Source of the DNA: DASUSH01 sp036375215
GTDB taxonomy: Bacteria > Actinomycetota > Thermoleophilia > Solirubrobacterales > 70-9
Assembly (NCBI GenBank): GCA_036375215.1
Contig: DASUSH010000052.1
Coordinates: 1 to 54,162 of the forward strand
DNA: 54,162 bases
Direction of reading: 5' to 3'
The translations under genes were made by a program, and so were the position numbers. The notes beneath the pieces were generated by a model, which saw only the letters and a list, made by a program, of their open reading frames with translations, made no database searches and was not told where the DNA came from. How positions within the stretch are numbered: the stretch's first letter is position 1; each line of letters opens with the position of its first letter. This document shows, in pieces, positions 16,449-24,557 of this stretch.

Positions 16449-17159
16449 TTACGCCTCCGCGCCGAGCGGCGGCGACACCGCGTCGAGCAGCCAGCCGCCA
16501 TCCGCGGTGCGGCTCAGCTGGCCGCGTTCCGCCAGCCTCACGATCGCCGTCGTCGCCGAGGGCCGCCGCGCGCCGACGAGGTCGGCGACCGTCTGGTGGG
16601 TGATCGGGAGCGGGACAGCGACCCCGTTCGGCGTCACCTTCCCCCAGCGCTCGGCGAGGTGGCGGAAGAGCATCAGGATCCTGGTGTCCAGGCCGACCGT
16701 GTTGGCGATCGCCCAGTGCACGGCGAGGTTGCGGGCGCGGCACACCGTCCGCTCGACGAGCAGCCCGGCCATCCGCGGATAGCGCCCGATCCGCTTGGCC
16801 GCCGCGGGGCCGAGGACGGCGAGCGTGACCTCCTCGAGCACCGCCCAGCGGGTGGACGAGAACGAGCTCGGGTCCTCCTGCCAGGGACGGAGCAGGTCGC
16901 CGACGTTGAGCAGCTCGACGCTGCGCGACTTGCCGACGGTCACCTCGCGGATCAGCAGGCCGCCGAGGACGAGGTAGCCGAGGTGGCCGTCGGGCTCGTC
17001 GTCCGGCGGAAGCCAGTCGCCCCGGTGAATCGTGAGCACGTCGGTGAGGAGCTGGTCTCTGGCCTCCAGCTCCTGCTCGGGAGGAAGTCCCTCTCCGAGC
17101 CCGGGATCGGCATCGAGTAGCCGAATGGATCCCTGCTCTGTCTGCACGTTGGTCCCCAC
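16449..17159 (-). CDS. Crp/Fnr family transcriptional regulator
   Basis: 236 aa. A cyclic-nucleotide-binding-like beta-barrel (about 20-130; GYLVLGGLLIREVTVG, VELLNVGDLLRPW) is followed by the dimer helix and a Crp-type winged helix (about 150-225) with recognition motif HQTVADLVGARRPSATTAIV. There is no cysteine cluster for an Fe-S centre, and the cNMP phosphate-binding GE..R motif is not evident, so the ligand is unclear. No obvious Crp operator was found. Its start lies 9 bp from the end of the methyltransferase gene on the same strand. Confidence 0.9.
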   Translation of the reverse strand: MGTNVQTEQGSIRLLDADPGLGEGLPPEQELEARDQLLTDVLTIHRGDWLPPDDEPDGHLGYLVLGGLLIREVTVGKSRSVELLNVGDLLRPWQEDPSSFSSTRWAVLEEVTLAVLGPAAAKRIGRYPRMAGLLVERTVCRARNLAVHWAIANTVGLDTRILMLFRHLAERWGKVTPNGVAVPLPITHQTVADLVGARRPSATTAIVRLAERGQLSRTADGGWLLDAVSPPLGAEA

Positions 17160-17167
17160 CTCGTCGC

Positions 17168-17824
17168 CTAGCGGATACCCGAAAGCTGCGGTTTCAACAT
17201 GTGAACCGCCCTGACCAGCACGATCTCCTCCTCCGCCAGGCCCGGGTGGCGGGCAGCCAGCAGGGGGCCGGGCGGGCCGTGGTGGCGGGCGACCACCTCC
17301 GCGTCGAGGCCCGCCTCCGCGAGCCGCGTCAGCGTCGCTGCCGGCTCGCAGACGGAGGAGTGGATCAGGAGCAGCGCGCCGCCGGGACGCAGGTGGCCGG
17401 GCGCGGCGGCGATGATCCTGTCGATGAAGGCGCGACCGTCGGCTCCGCCCTCCCAGGCCCGTGCCGGGCCGCCGTCCGGTAGGCGCCCGTGCGCGGACGG
17501 GGCGGACGGCAGGTAGGGCGGGTTCGCGGCGATCAGGTCGAAGCGGCGGCCGGCGACCGGGCCGAGGAGGTCGCCGCGGAGCGCCCGGACCCGCACCCCG
17601 TTGAGCGCCGCGTTCAGCCGGACGGTGTGCGCGGCGCGGCGCGAGACGTCGACCGCGGTCACCTCACCGGCGCCGCCGAGCGCCGCGGCGACCGCGACCA
17701 CGCCGCTGCCCGTGCAGAGATCGAGAACGCTCGATCCGGGTAGGACATCCCCCTGAACCATCTCGGCGAGCATCCAGCTGTCGCTCCTCGGGCGGAAGAC
17801 CCCGGGCAGCGCGACGATCCTCAT
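17168..17824 (-). CDS. HemK/PrmC-like class-I SAM methyltransferase
   Basis: 218 aa. Motif I is SSVLDLCTGSGVVAVAAA (about 34-51) and the catalytic motif is NPPY in LIAANPPYLPSAPS, the signature of N5-glutamine or N6-adenine methyltransferases. It lacks the N-terminal helical domain of PrmC, so it resembles the short HemK2/MTQ2 group; substrate unknown. ATG at 17824 is used; a GTG at 17833 would add three residues. The divergent YbdK gene starts only 15 bp away, leaving almost no room for separate promoters. Confidence 0.85.
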   Translation of the reverse strand: MRIVALPGVFRPRSDSWMLAEMVQGDVLPGSSVLDLCTGSGVVAVAAALGGAGEVTAVDVSRRAAHTVRLNAALNGVRVRALRGDLLGPVAGRRFDLIAANPPYLPSAPSAHGRLPDGGPARAWEGGADGRAFIDRIIAAAPGHLRPGGALLLIHSSVCEPAATLTRLAEAGLDAEVVARHHGPPGPLLAARHPGLAEEEIVLVRAVHMLKPQLSGIR

Positions 17825-17838
17825 CGGGGGCACCCCGC

Positions 17839-18915
17839 TTGAGCGAGCTGCGGCGGATCTTCGAGGAGGGGGGCGGCGCGGCCCCGACGATCGGGGTCGA
17901 GGAGGAGCTCATGCTGCTCGATCCGGAGACGCTCGACCTGGCGCCTCGCGCGGGGGAGGTCCTGGCCCGGTTGGAGGGCGACCCGCGGTTCAAGCCCGAG
18001 CTCCCCGCCGCCCAGCTGGAGCTCCTGACGACGCCCGCGGAGGACCTCGGCGAGCTCGCCGCCCAGCTCGCCGCCGGGCGGCGCGACCTCGCGGCGGCGG
18101 CGGAGGGCATCGGTCGGCTCGCCGGCTCCGGCGCGCACCCGTTCGCGGCGGTCGAGGGCGAGCTGAACCAGGCGGACGCCTACCGGCTCACGCGCGACGA
18201 GTACGGGCCGGTCGCCCGGCGCCAGCTCGTCTTCGGCCTGCACGTGCACGTCCGGATCGGCGGCGCGGAGCGCTCGCTCGCCGTCTACAACGCGCTGCGC
18301 TCCTACCTGGGCGAGATCGCCGCGCTGGCCGCGAACGCGCCGCTGCACGGCGGCCGCGACACCGGCCTGGCCTCGATCAGGCCGAAGATCTCCGAGACGC
18401 TCCCGCGCCAGGGGGTGCCGCCGGCGTTCGCGAGCCTCGACGAGTTCGAGGGCGCGCTCGGGTGGGCGGCGGCGGCCGGGGTCGCCCCCGAGCCGCGGAT
18501 GTGGTGGTGGGAGCTGCGCCTCCACCCCGTGCACGGGACGATCGAGGCGCGGGTCCCCGACCAGCAGGCGACCGTCGCCGAGACCGTCGCGGTCGCGGCT
18601 TTCGTGCGCGGGCTCGTCGTCGATCTCGCCGCGCGGTACGACGCGGGCGAGTCGCTGCCGGTGCATCCGACCTGGCGGATCGGCGAGAACCGGTGGTCCG
18701 CCGGCCGCCACGGGCTCGACGGGACGCTCGCCGACCTCGACAGCGGCGTCCGCCGCCCGACCCGGGAGCGCCTCACCGACCTCATCGACCGCGTCGGGGC
18801 GGACGCCGCGCGACCGCTCACCGAGGAGAACGGCGCGATCCGCCAGCGCGCTTGGGCCGCGGCGGGGGGCCCGGAGGGCGCCGCCCGCGAGCTGGCCGAG
18901 CGCTTCCTGGCCTGA
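17839..18915 (+). CDS. YbdK-type carboxylate-amine ligase (glutamate-cysteine ligase family 2)
   Basis: 358 aa. The N-terminus TIGVEEELMLLDPETLDL (about 17-34) and FGLHVHVRIG (about 132-141) are the ATP/metal-binding landmarks of the GCS2/YbdK family; the late motif MWWWELRLHPVHGTIEARVP (about 217-236) is also typical. These enzymes form an amide between a carboxylate and an amine using ATP; YbdK has weak glutamate-cysteine ligase activity but its real substrate is often unknown. TTG start at 17839, chosen because the conserved core begins 17 residues later. Next to a CDGSH protein and an iron-dependent oxidase. Confidence 0.88.
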   Translation: MSELRRIFEEGGGAAPTIGVEEELMLLDPETLDLAPRAGEVLARLEGDPRFKPELPAAQLELLTTPAEDLGELAAQLAAGRRDLAAAAEGIGRLAGSGAHPFAAVEGELNQADAYRLTRDEYGPVARRQLVFGLHVHVRIGGAERSLAVYNALRSYLGEIAALAANAPLHGGRDTGLASIRPKISETLPRQGVPPAFASLDEFEGALGWAAAAGVAPEPRMWWWELRLHPVHGTIEARVPDQQATVAETVAVAAFVRGLVVDLAARYDAGESLPVHPTWRIGENRWSAGRHGLDGTLADLDSGVRRPTRERLTDLIDRVGADAARPLTEENGAIRQRAWAAAGGPEGAARELAERFLA

Positions 18916-18924
18916 GGCGGCGGT

Positions 18925-19215
18925 TTGGACGCCGTCGGGATCGGGAAACCCCGGGTCGTGGCCGCGCGGATCACCCCCTGCAAGGACGGGCCGTACATCG
19001 TCCGCGGCGATTTCGAGGTCCTCGACGCCGACGGCAACCCGCTCGCGCTGCGGCGCGGGACGATCGCCCTTTGCCGCTGCGGGCGATCGCGAGCGCGGCC
19101 GTTCTGCGACGGCACTCACAAGCTCGTCGGCTTCCGCACCGAGGCCGGCGCAGCCGAGGATCCGGCTCCGCGCAGCATCGATGCCTTGCCGGCGGAGCTC
19201 GTCACGCCCGACTGA
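18925..19215 (+). CDS. CDGSH iron-sulfur domain protein
   Basis: 96 aa. The 2Fe-2S ligands are Cys50, Cys52, Cys61 and His65 in CRCGRSRARPFCDGTH, the full CDGSH pattern. Such proteins hold a labile 2Fe-2S cluster used in redox or cluster transfer. TTG start at 18925 is nine bases after the YbdK stop; the same operon is likely. The 3' end overlaps the convergent iron-enzyme gene by 14 bp, so both genes share their ends. Confidence 0.9.
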   Translation: MDAVGIGKPRVVAARITPCKDGPYIVRGDFEVLDADGNPLALRRGTIALCRCGRSRARPFCDGTHKLVGFRTEAGAAEDPAPRSIDALPAELVTPD

Positions 19216-20233
19216 GGGCGTTTCCCGCACGGGCCTCACGCAGCGAGGAGCCGCCGTCCTCCCAGCCGGCGAGCAGGGCGGCGCCCCAGCGCGACTCGAG
19301 GAGCAGGAGCGCCTCGGCGCCGAAGACGATCTGCGCCGCCAGCGCGGGCTCGGCGAGCGCCAGGCCCTGGGCTAGGTCGCGCGCCGCGACCTGCTCGTGG
19401 ACCGAGTCGGCCTCCACGTGCTCGTCGAAGAAGTCGATCGCGTCGTCCGCGGCGCCGAAGCGGCGGAGCGCGGCGGCGTACCGGCGGTTCGGCACCGGCG
19501 AGGTGATCTCGAACATCGCCAGGTGGCCTGTGAGCGCCCCGCGCAGCTCTCGGTGCAGCCCGAACCGGGAGATCAGGTTGACCGTGGCGAGCGTCGCACC
19601 GGGGATCCGGTCGACGTAGGCGCCGTAGGCGGAATCGAGCCCGAGCGCGTCCATCGCCTTCGCGAACAGGGTCGAGTGGACCCGATCGGGGCGGCCGGAG
19701 CCGTACTCGTCGGCCTGGATCTCGACCATCGCCGCCTTCGCGGCGCCGCGCAAGCGCGGGATCGCCCAGGTGTGCGGGTCCGCCTCCTTCAGCTGGTAGG
19801 CCGATCGGTGGATGACGAACTCGCGGAACTGGTCGATCGTGCCCTCGGTCTGCAGGTAGGAGGAGACCGAGGGCCCGTCGTCCTCGGCGGCGAGCTCGAA
19901 CAGCAGGTCCGCGATCCCGTCGGGCTCGACGTCGTCGCGCATCGGCACCGCGGCTCGGAGGCCCTCCATGAAGGCGCACTCGAGCTCCGCGCGGAAGCCG
20001 AGCAGCGCGGGATCCCATTCCCAGCGGTCCGCGACGCCGGCGAAGGAGTGGTAGTGGAGCTCGTAGCAGGCGTAGAGGGCGAGGTGGAGATCGTCGTCGT
20101 CGAGCGGGGCGCCGACGAGGACCGGCGGCGGCCTGAGCTCGGCGTCAGGGTCGCCGATCGCCTCGATCACGCAGGCGCTGAGGCCGCCGCGCGGCTCCGG
20201 GAGCGCCGGCAGCGGTGAGGGCCCGGCGCTCAT
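19202..20233 (-). CDS. Iron-containing redox enzyme, haem-oxygenase-like diiron oxidase (HDO) fold
   Basis: 343 aa from ATG 20233. Candidate metal ligands fall in three helices: E58-L-H60-Y-H62 (YACYELHYHSF), E171/E176 (MVEIQADEYGSG) and the D270-E-H..H279-E region (FFDEHVEADSVHEQ). This is the pattern of the iron-containing redox enzyme / haem-oxygenase-like group, whose characterised members carry out oxidative decarboxylation, N-oxygenation or C-C cleavage on small molecules. The start overlaps the stop of the Zn-ribbon gene by 4 nt, indicating coupled translation. Convergent with the CDGSH gene. Substrate unknown. Confidence 0.85.
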   Translation of the reverse strand: MSAGPSPLPALPEPRGGLSACVIEAIGDPDAELRPPPVLVGAPLDDDDLHLALYACYELHYHSFAGVADRWEWDPALLGFRAELECAFMEGLRAAVPMRDDVEPDGIADLLFELAAEDDGPSVSSYLQTEGTIDQFREFVIHRSAYQLKEADPHTWAIPRLRGAAKAAMVEIQADEYGSGRPDRVHSTLFAKAMDALGLDSAYGAYVDRIPGATLATVNLISRFGLHRELRGALTGHLAMFEITSPVPNRRYAAALRRFGAADDAIDFFDEHVEADSVHEQVAARDLAQGLALAEPALAAQIVFGAEALLLLESRWGAALLAGWEDGGSSLREARAGNALSRA

Positions 20234-20424
20234 CGCGAGCGGCGTCCGTTCTCGACGCCGGCGATCGTCGCGCCGGTGCGGAGCTCGCGCAGGTGGCGCG
20301 CCTGCACCGCCGCGAAGCGGCGCATCTGGGCCCGCACGGCCCGCTCGGCACAGCGGGGACAGCCGCCCTCGATCGCCCCGGCGCCGCCCGTGTAGCCGCA
20401 ACGCTCGCAAGTCGCCAATGTCAT
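20230..20424 (-). CDS. Small zinc-ribbon protein
   Basis: 64 aa, starting MTLATCERCGYTG at ATG 20424 with GGAGGAGG 7-14 nt upstream. Two CxxC pairs (Cys6/Cys9 and Cys22/Cys25) form a zinc ribbon, followed by a basic helix (RRFAAVQARHLRELRTG). Overlaps the iron-enzyme start by 4 nt, so the two are made together. It may be a metal-handling or partner protein for the oxidase; no direct evidence. Confidence 0.75.
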   Translation of the reverse strand: MTLATCERCGYTGGAGAIEGGCPRCAERAVRAQMRRFAAVQARHLRELRTGATIAGVENGRRSR

Positions 20425-20591
20425 GGATGCCTCCTCCGGGTTCCTCTGCCATAACCCGAAGCCCGGCGTCCGTGCGCGTCTCCCCCGCACGTCCGTGCTT
20501 CGAAATCCGACCAACTGCCGCACCGGCCGCGACGCGCGCATCCGTTGCTGCGAAGCCATTTCTACCCCGTTAGTGCGAACTGAAACGCCCC

Positions 20592-20617
20592 GGTTTTGCC
20601 CGCTCCGGGCGCGGGTA
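20592..20617 (+). promoter_or_regulatory. SigB/SigF-type promoter for the small stress protein
   Basis: GGTTTT (20592-20597), 15-bp spacer, GGGTA (20613-20617), 13 nt before the ATG at 20631. Confidence 0.7.
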
Positions 20618-20630
20618 CTTCCGGGACGAG

Positions 20631-20789
20631 ATGGCCAAGGACCACGGACCGAGCGTGAAGGACGACAAGCAGTACGAGGGCCTTCGCAAGAAGGGCATGT
20701 CGAAGGAGCGCGCGGCGAAGATCGCCAACACCCCTGGCGCCTCGAAGAAGGGCGGCAAGAAGTCCGGGGGCGGCAAGAAGTCATCCTGA
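20631..20789 (+). CDS. Small Lys/Gly-rich stress protein (DUF7218-like)
   Basis: 52 aa: MAKDHGPSVKDDKQYEGLRK at the start, then KGMSKERAAKIANTP, ending in a Lys/Gly/Ser tail. It resembles a small, widespread bacterial family of unknown function, often near stress genes; the family name is from memory and not a search. It sits right behind a strong SigB-type promoter with only 13 nt between GGGTA and ATG. Confidence 0.8.
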   Translation: MAKDHGPSVKDDKQYEGLRKKGMSKERAAKIANTPGASKKGGKKSGGGKKSS

Positions 20790-20900
20790 GCGCCGACCGG
20801 GAGGCCTGCGAGGGCGAGACGTCGCCGCAGCCGGCGTGGATCCAGACCCGGATGAAGCAGGTCGCTCCCCACGCCCTGGTCGTGGCGCGCTGACCGCGCG

Positions 20901-21431
20901 CTAGCCCAGCGCCGGGTAGCCGCGCAACCGCGCGATGCCGGCCAGCAGGGCGAGCACGGGTCGCTGGAGCGCGGCCGGGATCGGCATCCGGAACTCGTCG
21001 CGGTACTCGCTGAGCACGACCCCGGCGCCGAGCGGGGTCAGCATGCCGCCCTTCCCGTGGCGCCCGGATGCGCGCACCGCGTGGACGGCCTCGAAGAAGT
21101 CCTCGGTGCGAAGCGCGGGCCGGACCTGCCAGCTTGCACGGGTCGTCCCCGCTCCGCTCGGCCACATCCGGTGGACGGCGCCGCGGGGGACGTCGAGCGC
21201 GTCGCCGGGGCCGAGGACGTGGGTGGTCCCCTCGATCTCGACGCTGAGCTCGCCCTCGTGGATCTCGAAGCGCTCGTCCTGGTCGGGGTGGAAGTGGACG
21301 GGCGGGCGGTGCTCGGCCGGCGCCCACTCGGCCTCGACCTCGAGCAGCTCGCCGTTCGAGTCGGCGGCCGTTCTGCGGACCGTCACCCGCTCGCCGTCGT
21401 GGAGCGTGAACACGTCGCCTGCGTTCGCCAT
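20901..21431 (-). CDS. Cupin-domain protein
   Basis: 176 aa from ATG 21431, chosen because GGAGG lies 9 nt upstream. The cupin motif 1 is HRPPVHFHPDQDERFEIHEGE (within it HFHPDQDERFEIHEG), with metal ligands H-x-H and E, and motif 2 is LGPGDALDVPRGAVHRMW. The C-terminal ~60 residues are hydrophobic (ALQRPVLALLAGIARL). Divergent from a MarR regulator with palindromes between, so probably MarR-controlled. The reaction is unknown. Confidence 0.85.
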   Translation of the reverse strand: MANAGDVFTLHDGERVTVRRTAADSNGELLEVEAEWAPAEHRPPVHFHPDQDERFEIHEGELSVEIEGTTHVLGPGDALDVPRGAVHRMWPSGAGTTRASWQVRPALRTEDFFEAVHAVRASGRHGKGGMLTPLGAGVVLSEYRDEFRMPIPAALQRPVLALLAGIARLRGYPALG

Positions 21432-21472
21432 CTCGGGACCTCCGGTCATGGGGCGGCCGGGCCGCTACATTT

Positions 21473-21513
21473 ATCTTGATTACAAGATACTTGAGTACTA
21501 GTTACTTGTCAAG
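21473..21513. promoter_or_regulatory. Candidate MarR operator(s) between cupin and marR
   Basis: A perfect palindrome ATCTTG-ATTA-CAAGAT (21473-21488) is followed at once by CTTGA...TCAAG (21490-21513), with ACTAGT at its centre. This AT-rich island stands out in very GC-rich DNA and lies between divergent genes, as expected of MarR-family sites and their promoters. Confidence 0.65.
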
Positions 21514-21533
21514 CAGCGATATGCTCCCCGGCG

Positions 21534-22034
21534 ATGGCGCAGGCCTCCTCGATCGACGAGCTCGTCGGCCAGTGGCGGGCGGAGCGGCCCGACCTCGACC
21601 TGGACGCGATGGCGACGGTGGCGCGGCTGCTCCACCTCGGCGCGGCCGTGCGGCGCGAGCTCGGCGCGCTGGCGGCGGAGTACGACGTGCTCGTGCCCGA
21701 GGCCGACATCCTCTTCACACTGCGCAGGTCCGGTCCCCCCTATCGGCTGCTGCCCTCGGAGCTCTCCGAGGCGCTGCTGGTCTCCTCGGGGACGCTCACC
21801 AACCGGCTCGATCGGCTGGAGTCGAAAGGGCTCGTCGAGCGCCATCCGAATCCGGATGACCGCCGCAGCGTCGAGGTCGCGCTCACCGAGCCCGGCCGCC
21901 GGCTCGCCGACGAGGCCGTCACCGCCCACGTCGAGAACGAGCGGCGCATGCTCGCGGCACTGAGCCCGCCCGAGCGCAAGGCGCTCGACGAGCTGACCTC
22001 GAAGCTGCTCGCCGGGCTCGCGGAGGAGGGCTAG
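21534..22034 (+). CDS. MarR family transcriptional regulator
   Basis: 166 aa winged-helix repressor. Recognition helix region LLPSELSEALLVSSGTLTNR (about 75-94) is followed by the wing and LVERHPNPDDRRSVEVALTE (about 101-120), the classic MarR signature with the conserved D-x-R. Likely represses itself, the DMT transporter 2 nt downstream, and the divergent cupin through the palindromes at 21473-21513. The inducer is probably a small phenolic or xenobiotic, by family habit. Confidence 0.92.
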   Translation: MAQASSIDELVGQWRAERPDLDLDAMATVARLLHLGAAVRRELGALAAEYDVLVPEADILFTLRRSGPPYRLLPSELSEALLVSSGTLTNRLDRLESKGLVERHPNPDDRRSVEVALTEPGRRLADEAVTAHVENERRMLAALSPPERKALDELTSKLLAGLAEEG

Positions 22035-22036
22035 CG

Positions 22037-22912
22037 GTGGATGCCTTCCTCGCCCTCGTCGCCGCGCTGCTGTTCGCGCTCGGCACTGTGATCCAGCAGC
22101 GCGAGGCGATGAAGGTCCCCGACGCCGAGGCCCACAGCGCCGGGCTGTTGCTGCGGCTCGCGAAGCGACCCGCGTGGCTCGCAGGGATGGTCGCCGACGC
22201 GCTCGGCTTCATCGCCCAGGCGGCGGCGCTCGGGATCGGCCGGGTGATCGTCGTGCAGCCGCTGCTGGCGACGTCGGTCGTCTGGGCCCTGCCGCTGGGC
22301 GCGAAGCTCAGCGGGCAGCAGGTCGTGCGCCGCGACGTCGTCGCCGCGCTCGCCGTCACCGCCGGCCTCGGGGCGTTCCTCGTGATCTCCGACCCCTCCG
22401 GCGGCCGCGACGACGCCCCGATCGCCGCCTGGCTCGTGGCCGGCGGCGCGATCTGCGCCGCCTCGGCCGTGCTGGCGCTCGCCGGGATGAGCGGCAGCCC
22501 GGCCCGCAAGGCCGCCGCCTGCGGCACCGCCGCGGGCCTGCTCTTCGGGCTCTCGGCGGTGCTGACCAAGGCGGTCGTCGACAGCCTCGACGAGGGCATC
22601 GTCGACCTGATCACCGACTGGCACCTCTACGCGCTCGTCGCGATCGGCTTCGCGAGCATGACCCTCAGCCAGATCTCCCTGCAGGCCGGCGACCTTGCCC
22701 CCGCCGTCGCGACCCAGATGATCTTCGACCCGGTCGCCAGCCTGATCCTCGGCCTCACCCTGCTCCAGGAGCAGATCCACGATGACGCCCTCGGCATCGC
22801 CGGCTCGATCGCCGCCCTGCTCGTCACCTTCGCGGGGATGGCCGTGCTGGCGACGCGCGACGCGGGCCCGCCCGCTCCAGAGCAGCACGAACCATCTCCG
22901 GCCCGCGCATGA
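22037..22912 (+). CDS. DMT-superfamily (EamA/NIPA-like) transporter
   Basis: 291 aa with eight to ten hydrophobic segments. The start VDAFLALVAALLFALGTVIQ and IGRVIVVQPLLATSVVWALP are typical of the DMT/NIPA-like group of actinobacteria. GTG start two bases after the marR stop, so the pair is likely an efflux pump with its regulator. Substrate unknown. Its last ~18 codons overlap a decayed reading frame on the other strand. Confidence 0.85.
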   Translation: MDAFLALVAALLFALGTVIQQREAMKVPDAEAHSAGLLLRLAKRPAWLAGMVADALGFIAQAAALGIGRVIVVQPLLATSVVWALPLGAKLSGQQVVRRDVVAALAVTAGLGAFLVISDPSGGRDDAPIAAWLVAGGAICAASAVLALAGMSGSPARKAAACGTAAGLLFGLSAVLTKAVVDSLDEGIVDLITDWHLYALVAIGFASMTLSQISLQAGDLAPAVATQMIFDPVASLILGLTLLQEQIHDDALGIAGSIAALLVTFAGMAVLATRDAGPPAPEQHEPSPARA

Positions 22913-23037
22913 CCTCGCGGTCGGTGAAGCGCAGCACCACGTAGCCGCGGGCCGCTACGAAGCGGCCGGTCCCCGCCCCCTCCATCCGCACCCCCCAGCG
23001 CCGCGCCCGCTCAGACCCGCGCCGGCTCCCGCGACCC
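22860..23037 (-). pseudogene. C-terminal remnant of a DUF559 (VSR-like endonuclease) protein
   Basis: The minus-strand frame contains RGYVVLRFTDREVMRGPEMV, the characteristic last strand and helix of DUF559 proteins (VLRFT-x-x-x-VM-x-x-P). There is no start codon or upstream catalytic part, so this looks like the tail of a lost gene caught between the transporter and the permease. The match is to memory of the family only. Confidence 0.45.
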
Positions 23038-23038
23038 C

Positions 23039-24514
23039 CTACACGTCCTCCGGCGGCACGTAGTCCCCGCGCTGGATCGCCGCGAAGCGCTCGCGGGTGT
23101 GGCTGCGGGCGTAGAGGAAGAAGATCACGAGGCCGATGCAGAGCCAGACGATCAGGCGGACGAAGGTGTCGATCGGGAGGGTGACCATCAGGCCGAAGGA
23201 GGCGACGATGCCGAAGCCGGCGGTGAGCGGGGCGGCCGGGACGCGGAAGGGGCGCTCGAGGTCGGGACGGGAGCGGCGCAGGTAGAGGACGCCGCTGCAG
23301 ACGATCAGGAAGGCGGCGAGCGTGCCGATCGAGACCAGGTTGGTAAGCGCCTGGATCGGGACGAAGCCCGCGACGATGCCGCCGACGGCCCCGCAGAGCA
23401 AGGTCGCGAAGACCGGGGTCTTGAAGCGCTTCGAGACCCGGCCCATCGCCGGGGGCAGCATCCCGTCGGAGGACATCCGCATGAAGATCCGGGTCTGGCC
23501 GTAGAAGGTGACGAGCACGGTCGAGAACAGACCCACGACCGCGGCGACGTCGACAGCCTCCTCGAGCCACTTGCCCGCGTCCCCGATCCGGATCGCCGAG
23601 GAGATCGGGTCGGCGGTGTTGAGGTCGGCGTAGGGCGCCAGCCCGGTCATCACCAGGCCGATCGCGATGTACAGGAGGGTCGAGATCACCACGGTCGCGA
23701 TCAGGCCGATCGGGATCGTGCGCTGCGGGTCGCGGGCCTCGGCGGCGGCCGTCGAGACCGCGTCGAAGCCCACGTACGCGAAGAAGACGAGGCCGGCGGC
23801 GCGGATCACGCCGCTCACCCCGTAGTCGCCGAACCCGCCCTCGTTCGAGGGCACGAACGGGCTCCAGTTGTCGGCGCTGACCGCGAAGGCCCCGACGATC
23901 ACGAACACGATCAGGATCGTCATCTTCAGGAAGACCATCGAGTTGTTCACGCGCGCCGACTGGCGCATCCCGAAGGCGAGCAGCCCGCAGGTGATCGCGA
24001 CCACGAAGATCGCCGGCAGGTTGACGATCCCGGTCGTCGAGCCGCTGTCGGAGATCGGCGGGTTGGCGAGGTCGTTCGGCACGTGGATGCCGACGCTGTC
24101 GAGCATGTCGACGGCGTAGCCGGCCCACCCGACCGCCACCGTCGATGCGGCGAACAGGTACTCGAGCAGGAGGTCCCAGCCGATGAACCAGGCGAGGAAG
24201 ACGCCGAACGCCGCGTACGCATACGAGTAGGTGCTGCCCGCCGCCGGGATCATCGAGGCGAGCTCGGCGAAGCAGAGCGCGGTGACGCCGGCGGCGATCC
24301 CGGCGATCACGAACGAGATCACGACTCCCGGCCCCGCGTACTGGGCGGCGCCGGTGCCGACGCTCACGAAGATCCCCGCGCCCACGACGCTCGCGATCCC
24401 GAGGGCGGTCAGCGAGACCGGCCCGAGCGCCGCCGAGTCGAGGCGCCCCCGGTCCGTCTTCGCCTGGGCGATGATCGTGTCCAGGGCGGAGCTGCCGGCC
24501 GGTCGGTCTGCCAT
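23039..24514 (-). CDS. APC superfamily amino acid permease
   Basis: 491 aa from ATG 24514, with 12 or so hydrophobic segments. The first-helix motif GIASVVGAGIFVSVGTGAAQ and the loop FAELASMIPAAGSTYSYAYA are diagnostic of cationic-amino-acid-type APC transporters (CAT/YfnA-like). Its ATG overlaps, in opposite sense, an ATG of the divergent LysRS fusion within a single CCATGG, so the two genes have almost no spacer. A link to lysine supply for the neighbouring lysyl-tRNA synthetase/lysyltransferase is tempting but unproven. Confidence 0.9.
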   Translation of the reverse strand: MADRPAGSSALDTIIAQAKTDRGRLDSAALGPVSLTALGIASVVGAGIFVSVGTGAAQYAGPGVVISFVIAGIAAGVTALCFAELASMIPAAGSTYSYAYAAFGVFLAWFIGWDLLLEYLFAASTVAVGWAGYAVDMLDSVGIHVPNDLANPPISDSGSTTGIVNLPAIFVVAITCGLLAFGMRQSARVNNSMVFLKMTILIVFVIVGAFAVSADNWSPFVPSNEGGFGDYGVSGVIRAAGLVFFAYVGFDAVSTAAAEARDPQRTIPIGLIATVVISTLLYIAIGLVMTGLAPYADLNTADPISSAIRIGDAGKWLEEAVDVAAVVGLFSTVLVTFYGQTRIFMRMSSDGMLPPAMGRVSKRFKTPVFATLLCGAVGGIVAGFVPIQALTNLVSIGTLAAFLIVCSGVLYLRRSRPDLERPFRVPAAPLTAGFGIVASFGLMVTLPIDTFVRLIVWLCIGLVIFFLYARSHTRERFAAIQRGDYVPPEDV

Positions 24515-24557
24515 GGCGCGCGATCTTCCCACGGCCGAGGGATGTAGAACTACCGCG

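Noticed and set aside
17160..17215. GGGTAT upstream of the Crp-family gene as a SigB promoter
   Set aside because: The matching -35 position reads TGTT and not GTTT, and it lies within the end of the methyltransferase gene.
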